Assembly (NCBI GenBank): GCA_035606695.1
Contig: DATNEW010000035.1
Location: forward strand, 1 to 52,486
Length of the DNA: 52,486 nucleotides
Direction: 5' to 3'
From: Gemmatimonadaceae bacterium
GTDB taxonomy: Bacteria > Gemmatimonadota > Gemmatimonadetes > Gemmatimonadales > Gemmatimonadaceae
The position numbers and the translations under genes were made by a program. The notes under the pieces are model-generated. The model worked only from the letters and a program-made list of their open reading frames with translations. It was not told where the DNA came from and did no database searches. This document shows, piece after piece, positions 8,420 through 16,836 of the stretch. Every line of letters starts with the position of its first letter. Position 1 is the first letter of the stretch.

Positions 8420-9430
8420 GTGGCAACAACTAGCGCGATCCTTTTTTCGCCCGACGATCAGGGTCCACCCGAAGTCGTGCAGCAATGGTTGACGGAGCTG
8501 GGACTTCCGATCGTGCGAATCCGGGATACGGAGACGCTGATGGGAGTTGCGCTGCGCAGCCGGCCGCGCGTCGTCGTGTTCGACACGCGCCGCAACTCCG
8601 GGGTGGCGCTCGACGCACTGCGCCACCTCAAGTCCGACTCGTACACCGGCGTGGTGCCTTCGGTCGTGGTATCGAACGATGACTTCGAGTCGTTCGACGC
8701 CGGTTTTCGCGCGGGCGCGGACGAGGTCGTGCGCGAGCAGCAGGCCGCCGCGGAGCTTCGCATTCGCCTCGATGCCATGCTGCGCCGCTCCGATCGCGAC
8801 CTCTACGTCCACCCGTCGACGCGATTGCCCGGCGCGGTCGAGATCGAAGCCGAGATCGGGCGCCGCCTGTCGATCGACGCGCCGTTCGCGACGTGCTATG
8901 CAGACCTCGATCACTTCAAGGAATTCAACGATCGCTATTCGTACTACGAGGGCGATCGCGTCATTCGCATTCTCGCGCAGATTCTCCACGACGTGGTGAA
9001 GGGCTGCTGTCACGAGGAGGGATTCGTCGGCCACATCGGCGGCGACGATTTCATCTTCGTCATTCCGACCGCGGCGGTTCCCGAGGTCTGCTCGGAGATC
9101 GTGTCGATCTTCGATACGTTGATCCCGTTTCAGTATTCGGAGCAGGACCGGCGAGCGGGCTATTTCTTCGGCAAGGATCGCCGAGGCCAGTTGCACCGAG
9201 TACCATTGATGACGGTGTCGATCGGCGTCGTCACGAACGAGCGGCGGTTCTTCACGCATGCGGCGCAGGTGAGCGCGCTCGCGACGGAGATGAAGAGCTA
9301 CGCCAAGACGCTTCCCGGCTCCGTGTTCTCGATCGATCGGCGCACCGACGCGCCGATGATCGACGAGATGGTTGCACCGACGCCGCGCGGGGCGGCGGCC
9401 GTGACTGCGGCGGACGGAGGGAGTACGTGA
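8420..9430 (+). CDS. Receiver-like GGDEF protein (putative diguanylate cyclase)
   Basis: A 336-aa protein. Residues about 5-115 resemble a response-regulator receiver: acidic pair near the N-terminus, VVVFD as the possible phospho-acceptor. The usual conserved Lys after strand 5 is missing (ADEVVREQ), so it is probably degenerate. Residues about 140-310 form a GGDEF domain with ADLDHFKEFND (nucleotide and metal binding) and the signature GGDDF (207-211). GGDDF is an accepted variant, so c-di-GMP synthesis is possible. No RxxD inhibitory site precedes it. GTG is the only in-frame start near the promoter. The next gene overlaps by GTGA. Activity is inferred. Confidence 0.82.
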   Translation: MATTSAILFSPDDQGPPEVVQQWLTELGLPIVRIRDTETLMGVALRSRPRVVVFDTRRNSGVALDALRHLKSDSYTGVVPSVVVSNDDFESFDAGFRAGADEVVREQQAAAELRIRLDAMLRRSDRDLYVHPSTRLPGAVEIEAEIGRRLSIDAPFATCYADLDHFKEFNDRYSYYEGDRVIRILAQILHDVVKGCCHEEGFVGHIGGDDFIFVIPTAAVPEVCSEIVSIFDTLIPFQYSEQDRRAGYFFGKDRRGQLHRVPLMTVSIGVVTNERRFFTHAAQVSALATEMKSYAKTLPGSVFSIDRRTDAPMIDEMVAPTPRGAAAVTAADGGST

Positions 9431-10386
9431 ACGTTTCGTGTCCGGAGTGTCGCTCGGTTTTTCGCGTTGACCCGGTGAAGATTCCGGCGTCCGGCGTGCG
9501 CGCCCGCTGCTCGGTGTGCGGCGGTGTGATCACGATCGGAGCGGGCAACTCGATCGAGGAGGAGTTCGGGCAGGCGGCCCCGGCTCTGACTGCGGCTCCG
9601 GCCGCGACGAACGTTGCTCCGCGGCCTACGATCGCCGCGGCGGCTTCGCCACCGCCGCCAGCCCCCTTGGCCCCCGCGCCCGCCGTGCCCGCGACATCGG
9701 CGCCGCCGCAGCCTCGGCGGCCGATGTTCACGCCACCCGTTCCGTCGGCACCTGCCGCACCAGCTCCGCCGGCGGTTCGCTCGCCCATGCCGACCCCGCC
9801 CATCGGCGGTCCGGCGATCTCTCCGAGCGTTGCACCCCCGCGGGGACCGAGCTTCGCTTCTCGGCCGATGACGCCTCCCGTGCCACGCATGCCGTCGGCT
9901 CCGGTAGCGCCGCCAGCGCCGCCGATGCCACGTCCGGGCGGCATGCCTCCGTCGCCCGCGATGGCACCGGCGGCGCCGACGCCAGCGAGACCGGTGGCGC
10001 CGCCAACCCCCTGCGTTGGGCCGCCGCCGGCACCTGCCCCAGCCGTTGCCTCGGCACCGGCCGCGCCGGCCGCGCCGGCAGCGCCGACGGCGCGCCCATC
10101 GACCGCGACGCCCGCGCGTGCGCCGATCAATCCGTTTCTCGCGAATGATCCCAACGCGAAGGCGCGCCGCCTCGCGCGGGCGCTCATCTCCGATCTCGTG
10201 ACGTACTTCCCGCAGCGACGCGATGAAGGGTTGCGCGACGGCACGCTTCGCGAGTTGTTCCGCGAAGAGATCAAGAAGAGCTACGAGGAATATGTCGAGC
10301 AGGTGGGGAAGGAGTTCGCCGACTCGACGCCGCACTTTCAAGAAGCGCTGAACGACATCCTCGCGAACGGGCAGAAGCTGTTCTAG
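9427..10386 (+). CDS. Zinc-ribbon protein with Pro/Ala-rich linker
   Basis: A 319-aa protein. The N-terminal 40 residues are an MJ0042-type zinc ribbon with Cys5-x2-Cys8 and Cys28-x2-Cys31. Then comes a proline- and alanine-rich low-complexity linker (about 50-230). The C-terminal 85 residues are charged and helical, starting NPFLANDPNAKARRLAR. It starts at GTG inside the stop codon of the GGDEF gene (GTGA), so the two are translationally coupled. No membrane segment is seen. I do not recognise the C-terminal domain; it may be the functional part, with the linker as a spacer. Confidence 0.75.
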   Translation: MNVSCPECRSVFRVDPVKIPASGVRARCSVCGGVITIGAGNSIEEEFGQAAPALTAAPAATNVAPRPTIAAAASPPPPAPLAPAPAVPATSAPPQPRRPMFTPPVPSAPAAPAPPAVRSPMPTPPIGGPAISPSVAPPRGPSFASRPMTPPVPRMPSAPVAPPAPPMPRPGGMPPSPAMAPAAPTPARPVAPPTPCVGPPPAPAPAVASAPAAPAAPAAPTARPSTATPARAPINPFLANDPNAKARRLARALISDLVTYFPQRRDEGLRDGTLRELFREEIKKSYEEYVEQVGKEFADSTPHFQEALNDILANGQKLF

Positions 10387-10414
10387 CGATGGGCGTTGGG
10401 TGATGGGCGGCGGG
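10387..10414 (+). repeat. Degenerate CGNTGGG heptamer array
   Basis: Four degenerate heptamers (CGATGGG, CGTTGGG, TGATGGG, CGGCGGG) directly follow the stop codon at 10386. The same unit fills the spacers on both sides of rlmH, and an octamer version follows lysS. Confidence 0.65.
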
Positions 10415-10433
10415 TGCCTATCTTTCCAATTAC

Positions 10434-10462
10434 AGAGCCGTCTCCCTTCCGGTGACGGCTCT
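10434..10462 (+). terminator. Hairpin in the spacer before prfB
   Basis: AGAGCCGTC (10434-10442) and GACGGCTCT (10454-10462) pair perfectly around an 11-nt loop, followed only by CGTCTT. It may end the upstream transcript. Alternatively, if TTGGGT-17 nt-TATCTT (10396-10424) is a promoter, it would be a stem-loop in the prfB leader. The weak T-run leaves both open. Confidence 0.4.
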
Positions 10463-10493
10463 CGTCTTACCTGCACATCGGAGCACACGCACC

Positions 10494-11616
10494 ATGGCGG
10501 ACAGCGAGCGCGCGAAGCAGCTCAAGCAACAGGCGGACGTGCTCGCCGAGCTGCGGAGGTACCTTTGACCTGGATGCCAAGCGCGAGACGCTGAGGCAGC
10601 TCGAGGAGCGCATGTCCGCTCCGGGATTCTGGGACAACCAGCAATCCGCGCAGAGCGTGGTGCAGCAGGTGAAAGCCGTGAAAGTATGGATCGAGCCGTT
10701 CGACTCGGTGAGCGCGCGGGTCGAGAGCGCACGTGAGCTCGAGGAGATGCTCCAGGCCGAACCGGACGACGAGCTCGCCGCCGAAGTCCAGCGCGAAGCG
10801 ACGACGCTCGAGGCCGAGATCGAACAACTGCGGCTCAAGTCACTGCTATCGGGGCCGGATGATTTTCGCGACGTGCAGCTCGAGATCAGCGCCGGCGCGG
10901 GCGGGACCGAAGCGCAAGACTGGGCCGCGATGCTCATGCGCATGTACACGCGCTGGGCCGAGCGCAAAGGCTACGCGATCGAGATTCTCGATCTGAGCGA
11001 GGGAGAGGAAGCCGGCATCAAGGGCGCGGTGCTCGAGATCAAGGGCGTGTACGCGTACGGGTTCCTCAAAGCGGAAGCGGGCGTGCATCGGCTGGTGCGC
11101 ATCTCGCCGTTCGACGCGCAGGCGCGGCGGCACACGAGTTTCGCGTCGGTGTTCGCGTATCCGGTGGTCAATGAGGAAATCAACATCGAGATCCGCGACG
11201 AGGACATCAAGATGGACGTGTTCCGCGCGTCGGGCGCCGGCGGCCAGCACGTCAACAAGACCAGCTCCGCGGTGCGATTGACGCACATTCCGAGCGGCAT
11301 CGTCGTGGCGTCGCAGCAGGAACGGTCGCAGCACAAGAACAAGGGTACCGCCATGAAGATGCTGAAGAACCGCCTCTATCAGCTCGAGGCGGACAAGCTC
11401 GCGAAGAAAAAAGCCGAGATGGATGCGAACAAATCGGACGTGAGCTTCGGCAACCAGATCCGGAGCTATGTCTTCCAACCGTATACGATGGTGAACGACC
11501 ACCGCACCGAATTAAAGATTCCTGATGTGCAGAAAGTGATGGACGGCGACATCGATCCGTTCATCGAGGCGTACCTGCAGCAGCTCAACGGGCAGTCCGG
11601 GAGCGCCGCCGCGTGA
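10494..11616 (+). CDS. prfB: Peptide chain release factor 2, with programmed +1 frameshift
   Basis: Class I release factor for UGA and UAA codons. The gene is read as join(10494..10565,10567..11616), 373 aa. The first 24 codons end at CTT TGA (10563-10568); a +1 shift past T10566 continues as GAC. SPF (about 204-206), the stop-codon-reading tripeptide, and GGQ (249-251), the hydrolysis motif, are both present. The first ATG fits the family N-terminus, whereas 10612 would lose about 39 residues. The stop overlaps the lysS GTG (GTGA). Autoregulation by the internal UGA is established for RF2 in other bacteria. Confidence 0.95.
10555..10569 (+). promoter_or_regulatory. prfB recoding site
   Basis: GGAGG (10555-10559), then TAC, then CTT TGA C. 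The Shine-Dalgarno-like sequence sits 3 nt before the CTT slip codon, as in the E. coli RF2 shift site. When RF2 is scarce, ribosomes pause at UGA and slip +1. Confidence 0.93.
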
Positions 11617-13172
11617 GCGACGATCTCACGGACCGGCAGGACGCGGGCGATCTCAACTTCGTTCAGAAGGCGCGGCGGGAGAAACTAGACGCGCTGATCG
11701 AGCGCGGCATGGCGCCGTTCGCGTACAGCTTCGACCGCTCGCACAGGGCGGCCGAGGCGGTCGGATTGCACCCGGCTGGTGCGGAGGACGAGGGTGAACA
11801 CGTGCGCGTCGCGGGCCGCATCGTCGCATGGCGCGCGCATGGCAAGACGACGTTCGCGCACATCGCCGACGACTCCGGCCGCATTCAGCTCTACTTCAAG
11901 AAGGACGCGTTGGGTGAGACGGCCTACGCCGCACTCGATTTGTTCGACATCGGGGACATCATTGGGGTGAGCGGCCCGCTGTTTCGGACGCGCACCGGTG
12001 AAGTGACCGTACGCGTCGTGGACGTGGAACTGCTCTCGAAGTCGCTCCGACCATTGCCGTTCGGCAAGGAAGAAGTCGTGAATGGGGTGACGGTGCGCCA
12101 CTCGGGCTTCTCCGATCCCGAGCAGCGCTACCGGCAGCGCTACGCGGATCTCGCGGTGCATCCCGAAGTGCGCGCGCTGTTTCGCGCGCGGTCGCGCATG
12201 ACGTCCGAGATTCGCCGCGTCCTCGAGGAGCTCGACTATCTCGAGGTGGAGACGCCGGTGTTGCAGCCGCTGTATGGTGGCGCGGCGGCGCGGCCGTTCG
12301 TTACGCACCACAACGCGCTCGACATGCCGTTGTATCTGCGGATCGCCGACGAGCTCTATCTCAAGCGGCTGGTCGTGGGCGGATTCGATCGCGTGTATGA
12401 GATCGGGCACGACTTCCGGAACGAAGGGATCGACCGCACGCACAATCCCGAGTTCACGATGCTCGAATTCTACGAGGCGTTCGCGGACTACACGGTGATG
12501 ATGTCGCGCGTCGAGAACATCCTCGTGCGCGCCGCGGACGCGGTGCGTACGGTGTGGTCGCCGCCGCAGGTGGGCAGTGCGTCGGGCGCGATCGAGCATG
12601 GCTCGGACGGCGTGCCGGTGTTCAGGCCGCCGTTCCCGCGCGTCGAGTGGGTGCCGTCACTCAACAAGGCCCTGGGCGCCGACGCCATGACGATGGACGA
12701 CGCGACGCTCCGGCAAACGGCCGCCCGCGCCGGCGTGCACAAGGTGGAGGCGCTGAGCCGGCCCAAGCTGCTCGACGAGATGTTCCAGGCGCTGGTCGAG
12801 TCGAAGCTGCACGATCCGACGTTCGTGATCGATTATCCGGTGGAGTTGTCGCCCCTGGCGAAACCGAAGCGCGGAACCCCGGGGCTCACGGAGCGATTCG
12901 AGTTGTTCGCGCGCGGGAAGGAGATGGCGAACGCGTTCAGCGAGTTGAATGATCCGATCGATCAACGGCGGCGGTTCGAGGCGCAGGCGCGCCTGCGTGC
13001 CGCGGGCGACGAGGAGGCGAGCGGCGTGGACGAGGATTATTTGCGCGCGATGGAATACGGGATGCCGCCGATGGGCGGGGTGGGGATTGGGATGGACCGG
13101 TTGTTCATGTATCTGACCAACACGCCAAATATTCGCGATGTGATACTATTTCCGACGCTGCGGGCAGAGTGA
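11613..13172 (+). CDS. lysS: Lysyl-tRNA synthetase, class II
   Basis: Charges tRNA-Lys in the cytoplasm. The 519-aa protein has an N-terminal OB-fold anticodon-binding domain (about 60-160) and a class II core. Motif 1 lies around [25 protein letters not shown], motif 2 is [20 protein letters not shown] (from residue 268), and motif 3 is [15 protein letters not shown] near the C-terminus. The LysRS type, rather than AspRS or AsnRS, is shown by the overall pattern and the RYRQRYADL start of the core. The start is GTG inside the prfB stop (GTGA); prfB-lysS adjacency is common in bacteria. Confidence 0.96.
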   Translation: MSDDLTDRQDAGDLNFVQKARREKLDALIERGMAPFAYSFDRSHRAAEAVGLHPAGAEDEGEHVRVAGRIVAWRAHGKTTFAHIADDSGRIQLYFKKDALGETAYAALDLFDIGDIIGVSGPLFRTRTGEVTVRVVDVELLSKSLRPLPFGKEEVVNGVTVRHSGFSDPEQRYRQRYADLAVHPEVRALFRARSRMTSEIRRVLEELDYLEVETPVLQPLYGGAAARPFVTHHNALDMPLYLRIADELYLKRLVVGGFDRVYEIGHDFRNEGIDRTHNPEFTMLEFYEAFADYTVMMSRVENILVRAADAVRTVWSPPQVGSASGAIEHGSDGVPVFRPPFPRVEWVPSLNKALGADAMTMDDATLRQTAARAGVHKVEALSRPKLLDEMFQALVESKLHDPTFVIDYPVELSPLAKPKRGTPGLTERFELFARGKEMANAFSELNDPIDQRRRFEAQARLRAAGDEEASGVDEDYLRAMEYGMPPMGGVGIGMDRLFMYLTNTPNIRDVILFPTLRAE

Positions 13173-13174
13173 GC

Positions 13175-13214
13175 GGGCGTATGGGCGTATGGGCGTATGG
13201 GCGTATGGGCGAAT
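13175..13214 (+). repeat. Octamer array GGGCGTAT between lysS and lolC/E
   Basis: Four perfect tandem copies of GGGCGTAT (13175-13206) and a fifth variant, GGGCGAAT, start 3 nt after the lysS stop and end 11 nt before the next start codon. Read in another phase it is CGTATGGG, close to the CGNTGGG heptamer seen elsewhere in the window. Confidence 0.9.
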
Positions 13215-13225
13215 GAGGAAACGGA

Positions 13226-14482
13226 ATGAGTAAACTCGAATTATCGATCGCCTGGCGCTATCTGCGCAGCCGGCGCGGATCGAAATTCATGTCGCTGATC
13301 TCGCTCATCGCCATTCTCGGCCTGACCGTGGCGGTGAGCGCGCTCATCGTCATCATCGGCGTGATGGACGGGCTGCAGAACGATCTGCGTGAGAAGATTC
13401 TCATCGGCAGTCCGGACATCCGCGTCATGATGTACGGCGAAGACATGGTGATGGACGACTGGCAGCCGGTGCTGCGCAAGATTCTCCGCCAAAAGGACGT
13501 CGTCGCCGCGGATCCGTTCGTCTTCACGCAGGCGGTCGTACAGTCGGCGCGCCACAAGTACATGGAGGGCGCGTTCGTGCTCGGGCTGCTGCCGGACGGC
13601 CCCAACGTGCCGCAGGTGACGACGATTCGCGATCGCGCGGTCGCGGGCGACTTCACGTTTCGGAGCTCGGACGGCAAGCGCCACGGCGCGGTCCTCGGAA
13701 AGAAGCTGGCCGAGCGGTTGAACGCGACGCCGGGGATCGATTCGGTGACGTTGTTGACGATCAATCCCAACGAGACGGATCCGATCACCGGGCAGCCGAA
13801 GGCGACGATCATGACCTTCGAGGTCACGGGCATTTTCGACACCGGCATGTATGAGTATGATAATTCATATGTCATCATCGCGATCCCCGAGGCGCAACAG
13901 CTCGCGCACCTGGGCGCGTCGGTGACCGGCATCGAGGTGAAGACGCCGTCGCGGTGGGATGCGCCGAAGATCGCGCAGCAGCTGCTCGACAGCCTGGGCT
14001 CGCCCATGCGCGTGGTGGACTGGCATCAGCAGAACAACACGCTCTTCACCGCGCTCAAGCTCGAGAAGCTCGGCATGACCGTGATTCTCCTCCTCATCGT
14101 GCTCGTGGCCGCGTTCAACATCATCAGCACGCTGACCATGGTCGTGACGGACAAGACGAAGGAGATCGGGATTCTGCGCGCGATGGGCATGCCGGCGAAA
14201 TCCATTCGGCGCGTCTTCTTCGCCCAGGGCCTGGTGATCGGCGTCGTCGGCACCGGCGCGGGGACGATCATCGGCGCGAGCGCGGCCTTGTTGATCGACC
14301 ACAAGCGGCTCATCTCGCTGGATCCGTCGGTATATTACATCGATCACCTGCCGGTCTCGATGCAACCCCTCGACCTGGTGTTCATCGTGGTGGCGAGTCT
14401 GGCGGTGGCGGCGCTGGCGACGATCTATCCGTCGACGGCGGCGTCGCGGCTCGTCCCCGTAGAGGCGATTCGTCACGAATGA
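13226..14482 (+). CDS. Lipoprotein-releasing ABC transporter permease (LolC/LolE family)
   Basis: Inner-membrane permease that extracts lipoproteins and hands them to the periplasmic carrier. The 418-aa protein has one N-terminal transmembrane helix (about 22-45, ISLIAILGLTVAVSALIVII), a large MacB-like periplasmic domain (about 50-270), and three C-terminal helices in an FtsX domain. The pattern AWRYLRSRRGSKFMSLISLIA is typical of LolC/E. It is followed 7 nt later by its ATPase LolD. Only one permease gene is present, so it may work as a homodimer (LolF-like). GAGG lies about 10 nt before the ATG. Confidence 0.92.
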   Translation: MSKLELSIAWRYLRSRRGSKFMSLISLIAILGLTVAVSALIVIIGVMDGLQNDLREKILIGSPDIRVMMYGEDMVMDDWQPVLRKILRQKDVVAADPFVFTQAVVQSARHKYMEGAFVLGLLPDGPNVPQVTTIRDRAVAGDFTFRSSDGKRHGAVLGKKLAERLNATPGIDSVTLLTINPNETDPITGQPKATIMTFEVTGIFDTGMYEYDNSYVIIAIPEAQQLAHLGASVTGIEVKTPSRWDAPKIAQQLLDSLGSPMRVVDWHQQNNTLFTALKLEKLGMTVILLLIVLVAAFNIISTLTMVVTDKTKEIGILRAMGMPAKSIRRVFFAQGLVIGVVGTGAGTIIGASAALLIDHKRLISLDPSVYYIDHLPVSMQPLDLVFIVVASLAVAALATIYPSTAASRLVPVEAIRHE

Positions 14483-14489
14483 CGCAGTC

Positions 14490-15188
<699 letters not shown>

Positions 15189-15203
15189 TGCGCGAGCGAT
15201 AAC

Positions 15204-15728
15204 ATGCTCTGCGATAATTGCCACGAGCGTGACGCCGTCGTGCATCTCACGCAGATCGAGAACAACGCCGTGCATCAGCTGCATCTGTGCGAGCGATGCG
15301 CCGCGGAGCGCGGTGTCGAGACGACCGTCGCGACGCCGAAGCATCCGCTGGGCGAGTTTCTGCAGGCCGTGCATCAGCAGGTCGCGACGTCGACCGGTGC
15401 GAGCGACGGCGCGCGCTGCAGCTTCTGCAACACGACGATGGCGGACTTCCGCGCGACGGGACGCTGGGGCTGCGCGCGCTGCTACACGAACTTCGAGGCG
15501 GGCATTCGCGAGCTGCTGCGCCGCGTGCAGGGCAATCATCGCCATGTCGGGCGCGTCTATCAGCCGCCGATGTCGGAAACGATGGAGCGCGCCGCGATCC
15601 TCGGCGAGCTCAAAGAGCGGTTGCGTCGTGCGATCGACGCGGAGCAGTTCGAGCTCGCGGCGGATTTGCGCGATCGCATTCGCGTCGCGGAGGCCGGGAA
15701 CCACGAGTCCGTGGGAGAGCGGCGATGA
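15204..15728 (+). CDS. mcsA: McsA-like zinc-finger UVR-motif protein
   Basis: Activator of the protein-arginine kinase McsB. The 174-aa protein has CxxC pairs at the N-terminus (MLCDNCHERD and LCERCAAERG) and again mid-protein (CSFCNTT and CARCYTNF), the McsA zinc pattern. The C-terminal part has a UVR motif (LKERLRRAIDAEQFELAADLRDRI), shared with UvrB/UvrC and used for ClpC contact. It overlaps mcsB by ATGA, with clpC next, which makes the assignment secure. In Firmicutes the operon starts with ctsR; none is seen here. Confidence 0.92.
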   Translation: MLCDNCHERDAVVHLTQIENNAVHQLHLCERCAAERGVETTVATPKHPLGEFLQAVHQQVATSTGASDGARCSFCNTTMADFRATGRWGCARCYTNFEAGIRELLRRVQGNHRHVGRVYQPPMSETMERAAILGELKERLRRAIDAEQFELAADLRDRIRVAEAGNHESVGERR

Positions 15729-16810
15729 GCGTCGATCTGTCGCTGCTGCCCGACGGCGGCGTCGGCTGGCTCGATGCATCCGGGAAATACTCCGATATCG
15801 TCCTCTCGACACGCATTCGGTTGGCGCGGAACGTCGACGGGTATGCATTTACGGGACGCGCGCGCGACGGCGAACGCCTTCGGGTGCTGGCGCAGGTGCG
15901 TGAAGCGGTGGGCTCGGTGTCGGCGCTTCGTGACGCGGTGACGTATCGGCTCGACGAGCTGCCGCCGACGTCGCGCGCGCTGCTGCACGAGCGGCATCTC
16001 GTGAGCAAGGAGCTGGCGGGGTTGGACGGCCAGCATCCGCTGCGGAGTGGTGCCGCGGTGATCCTGGCCGACGGTCTGGGTGTGATGGTGAATGAGGAAG
16101 ACCATTTGCGCCTGCAGTCGTTGCGCTCGGGCTTCGCCCTCGGCGAAGCCTATGCGGCCATCGACAAGCTGGATCGCGAGTTAGGTACGCGGCTTCCGTA
16201 TTCGTATCACCACGAGTTTGGGTTCCTGACCGCGTGCCCGACCAACGTCGGCACGGGGATGCGGGGCTCGGTCCTGATCCATCTCCCGGGGCTCGTGCTC
16301 ACCAAGGAGATCGGAAAAGTGCTGGCCAGCCTTCAGCAAATGGGGCTGACCTACCGAGGCTTGTATGGAGAGGGCAGTGAGGTGGTCGGGAATTTCTTTC
16401 AGATCTCGAACCAGACGACGCTGGGACGATCCGAGGACGAGTTGCTCGACCAGCTGTTGCGCGTGGTCGGCCACGTCGTCGAACGAGAAGCGGAAGCGCG
16501 TCGTGTGCTCTTGCGGGACGCGGGTTATATTATCGAAGACAAGTTGTGGCGCGCGTACGGGACGTTGCGATACGCTCGAAGCCTCACGTTCGACGAGGCG
16601 ATGAACTACTTGAGCGGTGTGCGCTTAGCCGTCGGCCTGAAACTGATTTCCAGCCTTAGTGTATATACCCTCAACAAGCTCCTGATCTTTTCGCAGGCCG
16701 CGCACCTGGCGTATGCAGAGGGCAGGGCGTTGACCGAAAGCGAAACCAACCTGGCGCGCGCACGGTATGTGCGTAAGGCGCTGGAAGAGGAAGCGGGCTC
16801 GGTCGGTTGA
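15725..16810 (+). CDS. mcsB: Protein-arginine kinase McsB
   Basis: Phosphoglycerate-guanido-kinase relative that phosphorylates arginines, marking proteins for ClpC-ClpP degradation. In the 361-aa product, STRIRLARN (near residue 22) and CPTNVGTGMRGSV are the ATP-binding arginine and catalytic cysteine signatures of the family. I chose ATG 15725, which overlaps the mcsA stop. The frame stays open far upstream, but the family N-terminus fits this start. The C-terminal domain is complete. It is followed 26 nt later by clpC. A TTGACA overlaps the stop codon, but I find no matching -10. Confidence 0.95.
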   Translation: MSVDLSLLPDGGVGWLDASGKYSDIVLSTRIRLARNVDGYAFTGRARDGERLRVLAQVREAVGSVSALRDAVTYRLDELPPTSRALLHERHLVSKELAGLDGQHPLRSGAAVILADGLGVMVNEEDHLRLQSLRSGFALGEAYAAIDKLDRELGTRLPYSYHHEFGFLTACPTNVGTGMRGSVLIHLPGLVLTKEIGKVLASLQQMGLTYRGLYGEGSEVVGNFFQISNQTTLGRSEDELLDQLLRVVGHVVEREAEARRVLLRDAGYIIEDKLWRAYGTLRYARSLTFDEAMNYLSGVRLAVGLKLISSLSVYTLNKLLIFSQAAHLAYAEGRALTESETNLARARYVRKALEEEAGSVG

Positions 16811-16836
16811 CAATCGTCTCAACCGGATGAGAGGGA

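Noticed and set aside
13175-13214. CRISPR-like array
   Set aside because: The units are 8-nt tandem copies without spacers, and no cas gene is present.
16807-16812. Perfect TTGACA overlapping the mcsB stop as a clpC promoter
   Set aside because: No -10-like hexamer occurs 15-19 nt downstream; that position reads AGAGGG or similar.
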